A DNA stretch of 64,000 nt, taken from positions 372,001 through 436,000 of the forward strand of contig NZ_JXTJ01000006.1 in NCBI RefSeq assembly GCF_001509835.1, in the 5' to 3' direction. Shown here in pieces: positions 47,773-56,883 of this stretch. The stretch's first letter is position 1; each line of letters starts with the position of its first letter. The notes under the pieces were generated by a model. It was given only the letters and a program-made list of their open reading frames with translations. It had not been told where the DNA came from and searched no databases. Position numbers and translations under genes: made by a program. Origin of the DNA: Allobosea sp. WAO. GTDB lineage: Bacteria > Pseudomonadota > Alphaproteobacteria > Rhizobiales > Beijerinckiaceae.

Positions 47773-48669
47773 TCAGCGTTCGGAGCCGGTGAGCAGCCGG
47801 GCCACGCAATCCTCTACGGAAACCTGCCAGTGTGGCAGGCGCAAGCCGTAGCGTGCTTCCAGCCGGCCGCAATCGAGCCGGGAATTTGCCGGCCGGCGGG
47901 CGGGGGTCGGGTAATCGGCGGTGGTGATCGGCTTGACCCGCACGGAAGGGCCGCCAAGCCTTGCGGAAGCCGCGAAGACCGCCTCGGCGAGGCCGGCCCA
48001 GCTGGTCTCGCCGCTGCCGGCGGCATGGAAGGTCCCGCGCAGCTCGGCATTCCCGGGTTCATTGACCAGACGGCGCGCAATCGCGATCACCGCTTCCGCG
48101 AGATCGGGGGCGTAGGTCGGTGTGCCGACCTGGTCGGCGACGACGCCGATCTCCTCCCGGCTTTCGGCCAGGCGCAGCATGGTCTTCACGAAATTTGCGC
48201 CATAGGGGCTGTGGACCCAGGCGGTGCGCAGGATGACGTGGTTGTCGCCTGCCGCCGCGATGGCCTGCTCGCCAAGAAGCTTGGAGCGGCCATAGGCGCC
48301 GAGCGGGCCTGTCGCGTCGTCCTCTCGCCAGGGGCGGGGAAGGGCTCCGTCGAAGACATAGTCGGTGGAGATCTGGATCAGCGGCAGGCGTAGCGCATGG
48401 GCCGCGTCGGCGACCGCCCGTACGCCGGTGGCGTTGATCGCCATGGCGAGCTCCGGCTCGCTCTCAGCCTTGTCGACGGCGGTATAAGCGGCGGCGTTGA
48501 CGATGCAGTCGGCCCGCACGCGCTCGATCACTGCGTGGATGTCGGCGGGCCGCTCCAGGTCCAGGTCCGGCCGCCCGAGCGTGACGACCTCGACGTCCGT
48601 GGCCGTCGCGTTGGTGAGCAAGGATCGAACGAGCTGTCCGGTGGTGCCGGTCACGGCAATGCGCATCAT
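47773..48669 (-). CDS. rmlD: dTDP-4-dehydrorhamnose reductase RmlD
   Basis: Last enzyme of dTDP-L-rhamnose synthesis, an extended short-chain dehydrogenase using NAD(P)H. The 298-residue product has [12 protein letters not shown] (dinucleotide loop), [48 protein letters not shown] (catalytic Tyr-x3-Lys) and [19 protein letters not shown]. It is followed by rmlA 11 bp downstream. The product feeds rhamnose into lipopolysaccharide or exopolysaccharide. The first two ATG codons are adjacent, so the start may be one codon later. Confidence 0.95.
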   Translation of the reverse strand: MMRIAVTGTTGQLVRSLLTNATATDVEVVTLGRPDLDLERPADIHAVIERVRADCIVNAAAYTAVDKAESEPELAMAINATGVRAVADAAHALRLPLIQISTDYVFDGALPRPWREDDATGPLGAYGRSKLLGEQAIAAAGDNHVILRTAWVHSPYGANFVKTMLRLAESREEIGVVADQVGTPTYAPDLAEAVIAIARRLVNEPGNAELRGTFHAAGSGETSWAGLAEAVFAASARLGGPSVRVKPITTADYPTPARRPANSRLDCGRLEARYGLRLPHWQVSVEDCVARLLTGSER

Positions 48670-48724
48670 GCCTTCGCCATCTCGAGTGCCGGGCGGCTCG
48701 GTTTAGAGCAAGGCTCGGCCGGCC

Positions 48725-49636
48725 TCAACCGCTGGCCTCCGCCTCGAAGCGGGCCGCTTCCTCGCGCAGCCAGCCGACCAGCGCCTCGACGCCGGCGCCG
48801 CGCTGTCCCCGCGGGTTGAGCGTCATCCAGCAGCCGACGGTGCTGTCGAAACCGAGGCTGAGCGGGTTGACCAGCGTGCCCGAGGCCAGTTCCTCGGTGA
48901 CGTAGCAGCGCGGCGCCAGCGCGACGCCAAGCCCCGCCATGGCGGCACGGATGATCACCGAATAATAGCCATAGCGTACCGTGTGCGCTGGGACAGCGCC
49001 ACGCAGGCCGTGCGCCTCGGTGAACTCGGCCCAGAAGGCCGGCATCTGGAAATGCTGCAGCAGCGTCATCTTCTGGATGTCCGCCGGGCTGGTGAAGCCG
49101 CCCATGCGCTCGAGCAGGGCAGGGGCCGCGACCAGAGCCACCTGACGCCCGAACAGATAATGCGCCTCGCGGTCGGGCCAGGGGCCGGTGCCATGGACGA
49201 TATCGATATCGGAGTCTTCGGTCTGGCTCTCGCTGATGAAATTGGTGAACTGCACGTCGATCTCGGGATGCGCCTGGGCGAAGCTCGGAAAGCGCTCCAT
49301 CAGCCAGCGCTCGCCGGCGATCGCGACGAGGTGCAGCCGGATCGGCCGGCCGAGCGCGGCTCTTTCGGCGATACGCCGGGCACCACGCTCCATCTGCTCG
49401 ATCGCCGCCTCGGCATAGGGCCGGTAGATCCTGCCGGCCTCGGTGGCTTTGAGGCCGATAGGGCTGCGCTCGAACAGGGCGATGCCAAGATGCTCCTCCA
49501 GCGCCTGGATCTGCTTGGAGACCGCGCTCTGGGTCAGGTGTACGGCTGAAGCTGCCTTCGCCGTCGATCCCAGCCGCGCCACGGCAAGGAAGACCCGCAG
49601 TGCCGTGGTCGAGGGCGGGAGATTCGGGCTCGCCAA
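48725..49636 (-). CDS. LysR-family transcriptional regulator
   Basis: The 303-residue product has an N-terminal LysR winged helix (STTALRVFLAVARLGSTAKAASAVHLTQSAVSKQIQALEEHLGIALFERS) and a type-2 periplasmic-binding-like effector domain. It is divergent from the argH-like gene with 95 bp between them and therefore the likely regulator of the lyase-ABC transporter operon. I could not identify a clear T-N11-A box. Among LysR proteins it looks like the GcvA-type (substrate domain with IDIVHGTGPWPDREAHYLF). Confidence 0.93.
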   Translation of the reverse strand: MASPNLPPSTTALRVFLAVARLGSTAKAASAVHLTQSAVSKQIQALEEHLGIALFERSPIGLKATEAGRIYRPYAEAAIEQMERGARRIAERAALGRPIRLHLVAIAGERWLMERFPSFAQAHPEIDVQFTNFISESQTEDSDIDIVHGTGPWPDREAHYLFGRQVALVAAPALLERMGGFTSPADIQKMTLLQHFQMPAFWAEFTEAHGLRGAVPAHTVRYGYYSVIIRAAMAGLGVALAPRCYVTEELASGTLVNPLSLGFDSTVGCWMTLNPRGQRGAGVEALVGWLREEAARFEAEASG

Positions 49637-49731
49637 TCAGATATTCCTTTTACGACTATCCTGCCGGAGATCGTTTCGTTTGCCGGGGTCGGGGTCAAGC
49701 GACAGTCTTTAGAGAAGGGGAGACCGTCAGC

Positions 49732-51147
49732 ATGAATCAGACCACGCGCCTCTGGGGTGGCCGCTTCCGCAAGCCGCCGGACCCGCGGATGATGCGGCTT
49801 TCCAGCGCCGCTGGCGCCTATTCGCGCCTCGCGCCCCAGGACATCGCCGGCGGCAAGGCCCATGCGGCCGAGCTCGAGCGGGCCGGGCTGCTGAGCCCTG
49901 ACGAGGCGAAGCTCATCGTCGCGACGCTCGATGGCATCGCCGGCGAGTTCGCGGCCGGGACGTTGCTGCCCGGGCCCGAGGACGAGGATATCCACACCTT
50001 CATCGAGCGCGTCCTGACGGCGCGCATCGGCGCGACGGGCGCCAAGCTCAGGGCCGGGCGCTCGCGCAATGACCAGGCCGCCAACAATCTCAAGCTCTAT
50101 CTGCGCGAGCAGTCGCGGTTGATCGGCACGATGCTGGCCGAACTGCTGGAGGCGCTGGCCGGACAGGCTGAGCAACATGCCGCCTCCGTCTGCCCAGGCT
50201 TCACCCATCTGCAGAGCGCCCAGCCGGTGACCTTCGGCCATTGGCTGATGGCGCATGGCCAGGCGCTGTCGCGTGACGCGACCCGGCTGCAGGACTGGGA
50301 CAGGCGCTCGACCCAGTCGCCGCTCGGCGCGGCGGCCCTAGCCGGCTCGGCGATCGCGCTGACACCGGAGCTGAGCGCCAAAGCGCTCGGCTATGAGGCG
50401 CCGTGCGAAAACTCGGTCGATGCCGTCGGCGCGCGCGACCATGTCGCGGAATTCCTGTTCGTAGCCGCGATGCTGGCCACCAATCTCTCCCGGCTGGCTG
50501 AGGAGGTGACGCTCTGGACCTCGCGCCAATTCGGCTGGGTCGTGCTCGACGATGCCTTCGCCACCGGCTCCTCGATCATGCCGCAGAAGAAGAACCCGGA
50601 TATCGCCGAGCTTTCGCGCGGCAGGGCGGCGCGGCTGACCGGCGATCTCGTCGCCATGCTGGGCGCGCTGAAGGGCCTGCCTCTCGCCTATAACCGCGAT
50701 CTCGCCGAGGACAAGCGCTCAGCCTTCGACGCGGTCGATGTGCTTGGCGAGGTGCTGCCGGCCTTCGCCGGCATGGTCGAGACCATGGAAGCGAAGCCGG
50801 AGGTGATGCGGGCCCAGGCCGGCGCCGGCTTCGCGCTCGCGACCGAGGTCGCCGACTATCTGGCGCGCAAGGGCGTGCCCTTCGCCGAGGCCCATGAGAT
50901 ATCGGGCTCGCTGGTGCGCTATTGCGAGGAAATGGGCCGAGAACTGGAGCATCTCGACGCGGTCGAGCTGCGCGCCATTGATCCGCGCCTCACAGAGGAT
51001 GTAAGGGCCTGTCTCACCCTTGATGCTGCGGTGGCCGCCCGCAGCGGTTTCGGCGGCACGGCGCCAGCGCGCGTGGCCGAGCAGATCGCCCGCTTCCGCA
51101 TCTGGCTGGCAGCTTTTGAAGATTGGACGCGCGGAGCGCAGAGATGA
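49732..51147 (+). CDS. argH: Argininosuccinate lyase-like enzyme
   Basis: Member of the fumarase/aspartase superfamily splitting argininosuccinate to arginine and fumarate. The 471-residue product opens [23 protein letters not shown], has [40 protein letters not shown] and the superfamily signature [12 protein letters not shown] (G279 on), followed by [13 protein letters not shown]. It looks catalytically intact. Its setting is unusual for biosynthetic argH: it heads an operon with a polar amino-acid ABC transporter, whose permease start overlaps its stop by 4 bp, and a divergent LysR gene. It may be a second, catabolic or broad-range copy. Confidence 0.85.
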   Translation: MNQTTRLWGGRFRKPPDPRMMRLSSAAGAYSRLAPQDIAGGKAHAAELERAGLLSPDEAKLIVATLDGIAGEFAAGTLLPGPEDEDIHTFIERVLTARIGATGAKLRAGRSRNDQAANNLKLYLREQSRLIGTMLAELLEALAGQAEQHAASVCPGFTHLQSAQPVTFGHWLMAHGQALSRDATRLQDWDRRSTQSPLGAAALAGSAIALTPELSAKALGYEAPCENSVDAVGARDHVAEFLFVAAMLATNLSRLAEEVTLWTSRQFGWVVLDDAFATGSSIMPQKKNPDIAELSRGRAARLTGDLVAMLGALKGLPLAYNRDLAEDKRSAFDAVDVLGEVLPAFAGMVETMEAKPEVMRAQAGAGFALATEVADYLARKGVPFAEAHEISGSLVRYCEEMGRELEHLDAVELRAIDPRLTEDVRACLTLDAAVAARSGFGGTAPARVAEQIARFRIWLAAFEDWTRGAQR

Positions 51148-52037
51148 CCAGCGCAGTCGGAATTGGAATAGGGCGGGATCTCGCCGGGGTCGCTGGCCTC
51201 AAGCTCGTGCCGCGCCGCTATTACGGGCGCTGGGTCGCGGCGGCGCTGATCATCCTGGTGCTGGCCTGGGTCATCAAGGCCTTCGCCGAAGGCCAGATCG
51301 ACTGGAAGGTCGTCGGGCAGTTCTTCACGGCGCCCGCCATCCTCGCAGGGCTCGTCAACACCATCATCATGACCGTCTGCGCCATGGCGCTCGGCATCGC
51401 GCTCGGCGTGATCTTCGCGATCATGTACATGTCGCCGAACCCGGTGCTGCGCGGCGTCGCGCTGTTCTACATTTGGTTTTTCCGCGGCACGCCGCTGCTG
51501 CTGCAGCTCCTGCTCTGGTTCAACCTGGCGCTGGTCTTCCCGACGATCGGCATTCCCGGCGTGATCGAATGGCGCACCATCGACGTGATCGGGCCTTTCA
51601 TGGCGACGCTGCTCGGCCTCGGCATGAACCAGGGCGCCTATACGGCGGAGGTCGTGCGCGGCGGCATCCTCTCGGTCGATGTCGGCCAGACGGAAGCCGC
51701 CAAGTCGATCGGCATGACCCGCCTGACGACGCTGCGCCGGATCGTGCTGCCGCAGGCGATGCGGGTGATCATCCCGCCGGTCGGCAACGAGGTGATCAGC
51801 ATGGTCAAGCTGACCTCGATCGCCAGCGTGATCCAGTTCTCCGAAATCCTGCGCAATGCGCAGACGATCTACTATGCCAACGCCCGCGTCATCGAATTGC
51901 TGATCGTCGCCGCCGGCTGGTACCTGATCGTCGTGACCATCCTGCAGATCGGGCAGTTCTTCCTGGAACGTCATTTCTCCAAGGGCCGCGGAGACCGCCG
52001 CGCCAAAGTCCAGGTTGCCGAGGAGGCCGGGGCATGA
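51144..52037 (+). CDS. Polar amino-acid ABC transporter permease
   Basis: The 297-residue product has about six membrane segments and the HisM/GlnP-family pattern [50 protein letters not shown] and the EAA loop ([50 protein letters not shown]). An unusual feature is an N-terminal cytoplasmic extension of about 30 residues. Both overlaps (argH stop, ATPase start) are 4-bp ATGA, so the three are strongly coupled. A single permease suggests it works as a homodimer. Confidence 0.92.
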   Translation: MTSAVGIGIGRDLAGVAGLKLVPRRYYGRWVAAALIILVLAWVIKAFAEGQIDWKVVGQFFTAPAILAGLVNTIIMTVCAMALGIALGVIFAIMYMSPNPVLRGVALFYIWFFRGTPLLLQLLLWFNLALVFPTIGIPGVIEWRTIDVIGPFMATLLGLGMNQGAYTAEVVRGGILSVDVGQTEAAKSIGMTRLTTLRRIVLPQAMRVIIPPVGNEVISMVKLTSIASVIQFSEILRNAQTIYYANARVIELLIVAAGWYLIVVTILQIGQFFLERHFSKGRGDRRAKVQVAEEAGA

Positions 52038-52813
52038 GCACCGCCGCCCAGGACGCCATCGTCACCGCCGCCAACGTCACCAAGCGCTTCGGCGAGTTGC
52101 GGGCGCTGAACGATGTCTCTCTGACCATCGCGCCGGGCGCAGTGCAGTGCATCATCGGGCCGTCCGGTTCCGGCAAGAGCACCCTGCTGCGCTGCATCAA
52201 CCAGCTCGAGAAGATCGACCAGGGCGCGATCTGGGTCGATGGCGAGCTGATCGGCTACCGGATCAAGGGCAATGAGCTGCACGAGCTGAGCGATGCCGAG
52301 ATCGCGCGCCAGCGGCTTGCGACCGGCATGGTCTTCCAGCGCTTCAATCTGTTCAACCACCTGACCGTGCTGGAGAACATCATCGAGGGTCCGGTCACGG
52401 TGCTGAAGCGGCCGCGACAGGAGGCGGTAGCCGAGGCCGAGAAGCTGCTCGCCCGCGTCGGCCTGTCGGAGAAGCGCAATTCCTATCCGATCGAGCTTTC
52501 GGGCGGCCAGCAGCAGCGCATCGCGATCGCCCGGGCGCTTGCCATGAAGCCGAAGCTGATGCTGTTCGACGAACCGACCTCGGCGCTAGATCCCGAACTC
52601 GTCGGCGAGGTGCTCGCCGTGATGCGCGATCTTGCCGCCAGCGGCATGACGATGATCGTCGTCACCCATGAGCTCGGCTTTGCCCGCGAGGTCGCCAGCG
52701 ACGTCGTCTTCATGGACAAGGGGGAGATCGTCGAGCGCGGCCATCCGCAGCAGGTGCTGGTCGCGCCGCAGCAAGCCAGGACCCGCGACTTCATCGCCGC
52801 TGTCCTCAAGTGA
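52034..52813 (+). CDS. Polar amino-acid ABC transporter ATP-binding protein
   Basis: The 259-residue ATPase has Walker [10 protein letters not shown] (G42 on), Q-loop [18 protein letters not shown], signature [17 protein letters not shown], Walker [15 protein letters not shown] and switch His in VVTHELGF. It matches the HisP/GlnQ/ArtP group. The start overlaps the permease stop by 4 bp. The binding protein gene follows after 44 bp. Confidence 0.95.
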   Translation: MSTAAQDAIVTAANVTKRFGELRALNDVSLTIAPGAVQCIIGPSGSGKSTLLRCINQLEKIDQGAIWVDGELIGYRIKGNELHELSDAEIARQRLATGMVFQRFNLFNHLTVLENIIEGPVTVLKRPRQEAVAEAEKLLARVGLSEKRNSYPIELSGGQQQRIAIARALAMKPKLMLFDEPTSALDPELVGEVLAVMRDLAASGMTMIVVTHELGFAREVASDVVFMDKGEIVERGHPQQVLVAPQQARTRDFIAAVLK

Positions 52814-52857
52814 ATTCAAGCCAGGCCAGTTCGGCCCGAGAAAACAGGGAGATCACC

Positions 52858-53688
52858 ATGCTTCGCCTTTCGCTCGCCGCCGCGCTCGTCGCCGGTACCG
52901 CGCTCGCCGCGCAGGCCCAGGCCCTGCCGGACCGCGTCAAGAACGCCGGCAAGATCGTCATCGCGACCCAGCCGAACTACGCGCCGATCGTCTACAAGGA
53001 CCCGGCGACCAACACGATGACGGGCTTCGACTACGAGCTCGGCGAGGCGATCGCCAAGGAGCTCGGCGTCAAGGCCGAGTGGCAGGAAACCGCCTTCGCC
53101 CAGATGCTGCCCTCGCTGCAGACCGGGCGCGTCGACATGGTGATGGCCGGCATGAGCGACCTGCCGGCCCGTCGCGAGACCGCCGATTTCGTGAACTACC
53201 TGGTCTCCGGCGCGCAGTTTTACACGGTCACGGCGCTCGCGGGCTCGATCAAGACCCCCGAGGATCTCTGCGGCAAGACCGTCGGCGCCAGCCGCTCGAC
53301 CAACTGGCCCCGCCAGATCGGCGAGTGGAGCGAGGCCAACTGCGTCGCCAAGGGCAAGCCGGCGATCAACGTCGTCGGCACGGAAGGCTCGGTCGATGCC
53401 CGCACGCAGCTCAAGACGCAGCGCCTGCAGGGCGGCGTCCAGGGCAGCGAGACGATGAGCCACAACCAGAAGCTCGAGCCCAACACCTATGTGGTGCTCG
53501 GCACGCCCTTCACCCGCTCGCTGGCCGGCATCCCGTTCCCGAAGACCGCCGAGGGCGGTCAGCTGCGCGATGCGGTCAAGGGCGCGCTGGAGCGACTGCA
53601 GGCGAACGGCACCTATGACGCGCTCATCGCCAAGTATGGCCTGCCCGACAACGCCCTGAAGCCGATCTCGGTCAACAAGGGCGAGTGA
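52858..53688 (+). CDS. Polar amino-acid ABC transporter substrate-binding protein
   Basis: The 276-residue product has a signal peptide (MLRLSLAAALVAGTALAAQAQA) and a type-2 binding-protein fold: GKIVIATQPNYAPIVYKDPATNTMTGFDYELGEAIAKELG, MLPSLQTGRVDMVMAGMSDLPARRETADFVNYL and GKTVGASRSTNW. The pattern is that of polar amino-acid or opine receptors. ATG 52858 is preceded by AGGGAGATCACC. The ligand is unknown; given the argH-like enzyme, arginine, citrulline, argininosuccinate or related compounds are candidates. A terminator follows. Confidence 0.93.
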   Translation: MLRLSLAAALVAGTALAAQAQALPDRVKNAGKIVIATQPNYAPIVYKDPATNTMTGFDYELGEAIAKELGVKAEWQETAFAQMLPSLQTGRVDMVMAGMSDLPARRETADFVNYLVSGAQFYTVTALAGSIKTPEDLCGKTVGASRSTNWPRQIGEWSEANCVAKGKPAINVVGTEGSVDARTQLKTQRLQGGVQGSETMSHNQKLEPNTYVVLGTPFTRSLAGIPFPKTAEGGQLRDAVKGALERLQANGTYDALIAKYGLPDNALKPISVNKGE

Positions 53689-53742
53689 GCTTGCGGTATC
53701 GGCGGGCCGAGAGTTCGGTTCGCCAAACTGCGTGGGATGACG

Positions 53743-53770
53743 GAGCGGCGCTGACGGGCGCCGCTCTTTC
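53743..53770 (+). terminator. Rho-independent terminator after the ABC transporter operon
   Basis: GAGCGGCGC (53743-53751) and GCGCCGCTC (53758-53766) form a perfect 9-bp stem with a six-base loop, followed by TTTCTG. It ends the argH-ABC unit and lies directly before the toxin-antitoxin operator. Confidence 0.85.
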
Positions 53771-53771
53771 T

Positions 53772-53790
53772 GTTATACGTCCTGTATAAC
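53772..53790. promoter_or_regulatory. Inverted repeat GTTATAC-N5-GTATAAC, probable toxin-antitoxin operator
   Basis: Perfect 7-bp arms GTTATAC and GTATAAC around GTCCT, ending 19 bp before the antitoxin start, within the space where its promoter must lie. AbrB-type antitoxins commonly repress their own operon by binding such a site, with toxin acting as co-repressor. Geometry seen; binding inferred. Confidence 0.8.
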
Positions 53791-53809
53791 GCGAGCCTTG
53801 GAGCAGGCG

Positions 53810-54070
53810 ATGAACAAGCCCGAAAAGCCCGCCGGCGAGCAGGCCATGGTCCTGCAAGTCCGCAAGATCGGCAATTCGGTCGGCATCATCCTGCCGAAGG
53901 AACTGCTGGCGCGGCTGAAGCTGGCGGAAGGCGACAAGCTGACGGTGGTCGAGCAGCCGGAACTCGGCCTGAAACTGACGCGCTACGACGATACCCATGC
54001 GCGCGGGCTTGAGATCGCCCGCCGCTCGTTCAAGACCTACGCGAACACCTATCGCGCTTTGGCGAAATGA
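53810..54070 (+). CDS. AbrB/MazE-type antitoxin
   Basis: The 86-residue product has the swapped-hairpin DNA-binding domain VLQVRKIGNSVGIILPKELLARLKLAEGDKLTVVEQPELGLKL in its first two-thirds and a C-terminal toxin-binding tail (LEIARRSFKTYANTYRALAK). ATG 53810 follows GGAGCAGG. Its stop overlaps the doc ATG by 4 bp, the normal toxin-antitoxin arrangement, and the operator lies just upstream. Confidence 0.92.
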   Translation: MNKPEKPAGEQAMVLQVRKIGNSVGIILPKELLARLKLAEGDKLTVVEQPELGLKLTRYDDTHARGLEIARRSFKTYANTYRALAK

Positions 54071-54462
54071 CCGAGCCCATCTGGGTCAGCGTCGAGCTGG
54101 TGGTCGATATTCACGCCGAGCAGCTCGCGCTGTTCGGCGGGCCGGCTGGAATTCGCGATCAGGGGCTTCTGGAGTCGGCGCTGGCACGGGCTCCGAACAA
54201 GTATTCCTATGGCGAGCATGACCTTGCGGCCCTCGCGGCGACCTACGCTTTCGGTGTTGCGCGCAACCATCCCTTCGTCGACGGCAACAAGCGGGCGGCG
54301 TTCGCAAGCATGATTGTTTTTCTCGGTCTCAACGGCATCGATTTCCTGGTGCCCGAGCCGGAAGCCACCGCAGCCATCCTTGCTCTCGCCGCGGGCGAAG
54401 TCGACGAAGAGGGGCTGTCGCGCTGGATTCGCGACAACTGGCCAAAGGATACTCCTGCATGA
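54067..54462 (+). CDS. doc: Doc-type (death-on-curing) Fic-fold toxin
   Basis: The 131-residue product has the Fic core HPFVDGNKRAAF (His68 to Lys75) in which GNGR of AMP-transferring Fic proteins is GNKR, the Doc version; Doc phosphorylates EF-Tu and halts translation. N-terminal LVVDIHAEQLALFGGPAGIRDQGLLESALARA is the family opening. The gene is translation-coupled to the antitoxin and its own stop overlaps the BKACE start by 4 bp, which is unusual for a toxin gene. Confidence 0.93.
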   Translation: MTEPIWVSVELVVDIHAEQLALFGGPAGIRDQGLLESALARAPNKYSYGEHDLAALAATYAFGVARNHPFVDGNKRAAFASMIVFLGLNGIDFLVPEPEATAAILALAAGEVDEEGLSRWIRDNWPKDTPA

Positions 54463-55340
54463 AGACGCCGATCTGGGTCGAGGCCGCGATCAACGGCCCC
54501 TGGGGCAAGGAACGCCAGCCCGGCATCCCGATCGCGATCGAGGAGATCGTCGCCGACGGGATCGCCGTCGTCGAGGCGGGGGCGTCGATCGTCCATCTGC
54601 ATGTCTACGATGTCGAGACCGGCCGCCAGCGCGACGACTGGGAGCTCTATGCCCGGGCGATCGAAGGCATCCGGGCGAAGGTCGATGCCATCGTCTATCC
54701 GACCATCCCGATCATGGGCTCGGCCTATGCCGGCGACATGCACGGTTCCGGCCGCTACACGCATCTCGAGGAGCTTGCGAAGCGCGGCCTCGTCGAATGG
54801 GGCGTGCTCGATCCCGGCTCCTGCAACTGGATGACCTATGCCGGCATGCCCGCAGGCGAAGCCGGCTTCATCTACCAGAACCCGGGCGAGCATATCCGCG
54901 AGGGCATGGAGGTGGCGCAGCGCCACAAGGTGCATCCGAGCTTCGCGATCTACGAGCCGGGCTTCACCCGCCTCGGCGCGGGCCTCGCGAAGGCCTATCC
55001 CGGCATGCCGATGCCGATCTACCGGCTGATGTTCTCCGATGCCTTTGCTTGGGGCTTTCCGCCGAAGCTCTTCGGACTCGAGGCGCATCTTGCCTTGCTC
55101 GACGAATGCGCGCCCGGTGCTCCGGTGATGATCGCGGGGCTCGGCGTCGAGCTCGGCGCGCTGATCCCGCACGCGGTCGTGCGCGGCGTCCATGTCCGCG
55201 CCGGGCTGGAGGACGCGCATTTCGGCGAGACGCGCAGCAATCGGGAGCTGATCGCGGAGCTGGTGGCGCGCGTCGAGGCGGCGGGAGGCCGGCCGGCGAG
55301 CGCCGATGAGGTCCGCGCCGACCTCAAGGCGCGGCGCTGA
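54459..55340 (+). CDS. BKACE-family beta-keto acid cleavage enzyme
   Basis: Zinc-dependent enzyme of the 3-keto-5-aminohexanoate cleavage (DUF849) family, which condenses a beta-keto acid with acetyl-CoA. The 293-residue product starts TPIWVEAAINGPWGKERQPGIPIAIEEIVADGIAVVEAGASIVHLHVYD (zinc His-x-His), with YPTIPIMGS, EPGFTRLGAG and IAGLGVELGAL and GVHVRAGLED later. Substrate not readable (many BKACE subgroups exist). Its ATG overlaps the doc stop; its 3' end overlaps the convergent MocR gene by 17 bp. Confidence 0.9.
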   Translation: MKTPIWVEAAINGPWGKERQPGIPIAIEEIVADGIAVVEAGASIVHLHVYDVETGRQRDDWELYARAIEGIRAKVDAIVYPTIPIMGSAYAGDMHGSGRYTHLEELAKRGLVEWGVLDPGSCNWMTYAGMPAGEAGFIYQNPGEHIREGMEVAQRHKVHPSFAIYEPGFTRLGAGLAKAYPGMPMPIYRLMFSDAFAWGFPPKLFGLEAHLALLDECAPGAPVMIAGLGVELGALIPHAVVRGVHVRAGLEDAHFGETRSNRELIAELVARVEAAGGRPASADEVRADLKARR

Positions 55341-56784
55341 ACGCCTCGACCAACTCGGTCAGGATCGCGACACCGCGCTCGATCTCCTGGGGCTCGACGC
55401 TGGCGTAGCCGATGACGAGGCCGGCCATGTCCGGCCGGGCGGCGGTCTCGGGAGACATGTAGAGCGGGCCGATCGGGTAGACGCCGATGCCGCGCTCCCG
55501 CCCCCGCGCGACGAAGGCGAGTTCATCCGCGGCCGCGATGTCGCGGAACCAGACCACGACATGCAGGCCGGCATCAGCCCCGGCGACGACGACGCGGTCG
55601 CCGAGCCGGCGGGCGAGGGCCGCCAGCAGGGTCGCGCGCCGCTCGGCATTGCGCCTGCGGCTGCGGCGGACATGGCGCTCATAGGCGCCGCTTTCGAGCA
55701 AGATCGTCAGCGCGTGCTGCTCGAGCCCCGGCGCGTGGCGGTCGGCCAGCGCCTTGGCGGTGGTGAAGACCGGGGCGAGCGCCGGTGGCAGCACGAGATA
55801 GCCGAGCCGGATCGTCGGCGAGAGCGCCTTTGAGACGGTGCCGAGATAGATGATCTCGCTGCCCTCGGCGAGCGCGTGAAGCGGCGGGACCGGTGCGATG
55901 TCGTAGCGGTATTCGCTGTCGTAGTCGTCCTCGATCACGCAGGCGCCGCAACGACGTGCCCAGGCGAGCAATTCGAACCGGCGGGCGACCGGCATGACCC
56001 CGCCGAGCGGGTACTGGTGCGAGGGCGTGACATAGGCGAGCCGGGCGGACAGCGTGGCGAGCCGGTCGGTCCTCAACCCTTCCTGGTCGGCCTCGACCGG
56101 GATGGCGATGCCGCCCGCCGCGGCGAAGACCTGCCGTGCCATGCCATAGCAGGGGTCCTCGACGACGAAGCTCTCGCCGGGTTCGAGCAGCAGCCGGGCG
56201 CAGAGATCGAGCCCCTGCTGCGAGCCGTTGACGATGACGATCTGCTCCATCTCGCAGCGCAGGCTGCGGGCGCGCCAGAGATAGGCCTGCAGCGCCTGGC
56301 GCAGTTCATCCGCGCCAGCCGGCGCATCATAGCTCATCCGCCGCGGCCGCCGGCTCGCCGCCATGGTGACCGCTCGCTTCCAGATGTCGGCCGGGAAATC
56401 GGTCGAGGCGAGATCGCCATAGCGGAAATCGGCGACAAGCCCGGAAGGCGCCTGCGGGCGCGCCGGAAGGATTGTCGCAGCGACGCGTTCGCCGAAGCGG
56501 GAGAGAGTTGGCCTCGCCTCGTTTGCGCCTGTGTTGGGCACTTCCGGCTTGGCTGCCGCCGGCATTGCTGCGACGCGGGTGCGTGCGCCCTGGCGGCCGG
56601 TGAGAAACCCTTCCGAATGCAGCTGCTCATAGGCCGCAGTCACGGTCGTGCGCGAGACCCCGAGCTCGGCAGCGAGCGCCCGAGTCGAGGGCAGGGGTGC
56701 GCCTGGGCGATAGACGCCGGAGGCGATCTGCGCCTTCAGCGCGGTGTAGATGCCCCGGGCGCCATGCGGACCAGCCAATGTCAC
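55324..56784 (-). CDS. MocR/PdxR-type regulator (GntR winged helix plus aminotransferase-like domain)
   Basis: The 486-residue product has an N-terminal GntR winged helix (GIYTALKAQIASGVYRPGAPLPSTRALAAELGVSRTTVTAAYEQLHSEGFLTGRQGARTRV) and a fold-type I aminotransferase-like domain that binds PLP: VNGSQQGLDLCARLLLEPGESFVVEDPCY, VIEDDYDSEYRYD and GTVSKALSPTIRLGYLV (PLP Lys319). Start is GTG at 56784. Proteins of this group sense PLP or PLP adducts and control vitamin B6, GABA or taurine genes. It is divergent from the paiB-yggS pair, with matching repeats between. Confidence 0.95.
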   Translation of the reverse strand: MTLAGPHGARGIYTALKAQIASGVYRPGAPLPSTRALAAELGVSRTTVTAAYEQLHSEGFLTGRQGARTRVAAMPAAAKPEVPNTGANEARPTLSRFGERVAATILPARPQAPSGLVADFRYGDLASTDFPADIWKRAVTMAASRRPRRMSYDAPAGADELRQALQAYLWRARSLRCEMEQIVIVNGSQQGLDLCARLLLEPGESFVVEDPCYGMARQVFAAAGGIAIPVEADQEGLRTDRLATLSARLAYVTPSHQYPLGGVMPVARRFELLAWARRCGACVIEDDYDSEYRYDIAPVPPLHALAEGSEIIYLGTVSKALSPTIRLGYLVLPPALAPVFTTAKALADRHAPGLEQHALTILLESGAYERHVRRSRRRNAERRATLLAALARRLGDRVVVAGADAGLHVVVWFRDIAAADELAFVARGRERGIGVYPIGPLYMSPETAARPDMAGLVIGYASVEPQEIERGVAILTELVEAFSAAP

Positions 56785-56799
56785 GACAGCACCTCGCTG

Positions 56800-56847
56800 A
56801 CTGGACCAGATAAAAATCCTTAAACTGGATATTTTGCGCGGTCCAGT
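56800..56847. promoter_or_regulatory. Inverted and direct ACTGGA repeats, probable MocR operator
   Basis: ACTGGACC (56800-56807) and GGTCCAGT (56840-56847) are perfect 8-bp inverted arms 40 bp apart, and a third ACTGGA at 56824-56829 makes a direct repeat 24 bp after the first. The region is AT-rich and lies between the divergent MocR and paiB genes. MocR regulators are known to use two or three half-sites in such regions. Sites seen; binding inferred. Confidence 0.75.
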
Positions 56848-56883
56848 ATGGCCTTAGCGTGAAGCCGATCAACAGGACCTGCC

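Noticed and set aside
49637..49731. A LysR T-N11-A box between the LysR gene and argH
   Set aside because: Several weak matches exist in this AT-richer gap and none is symmetric enough to choose.
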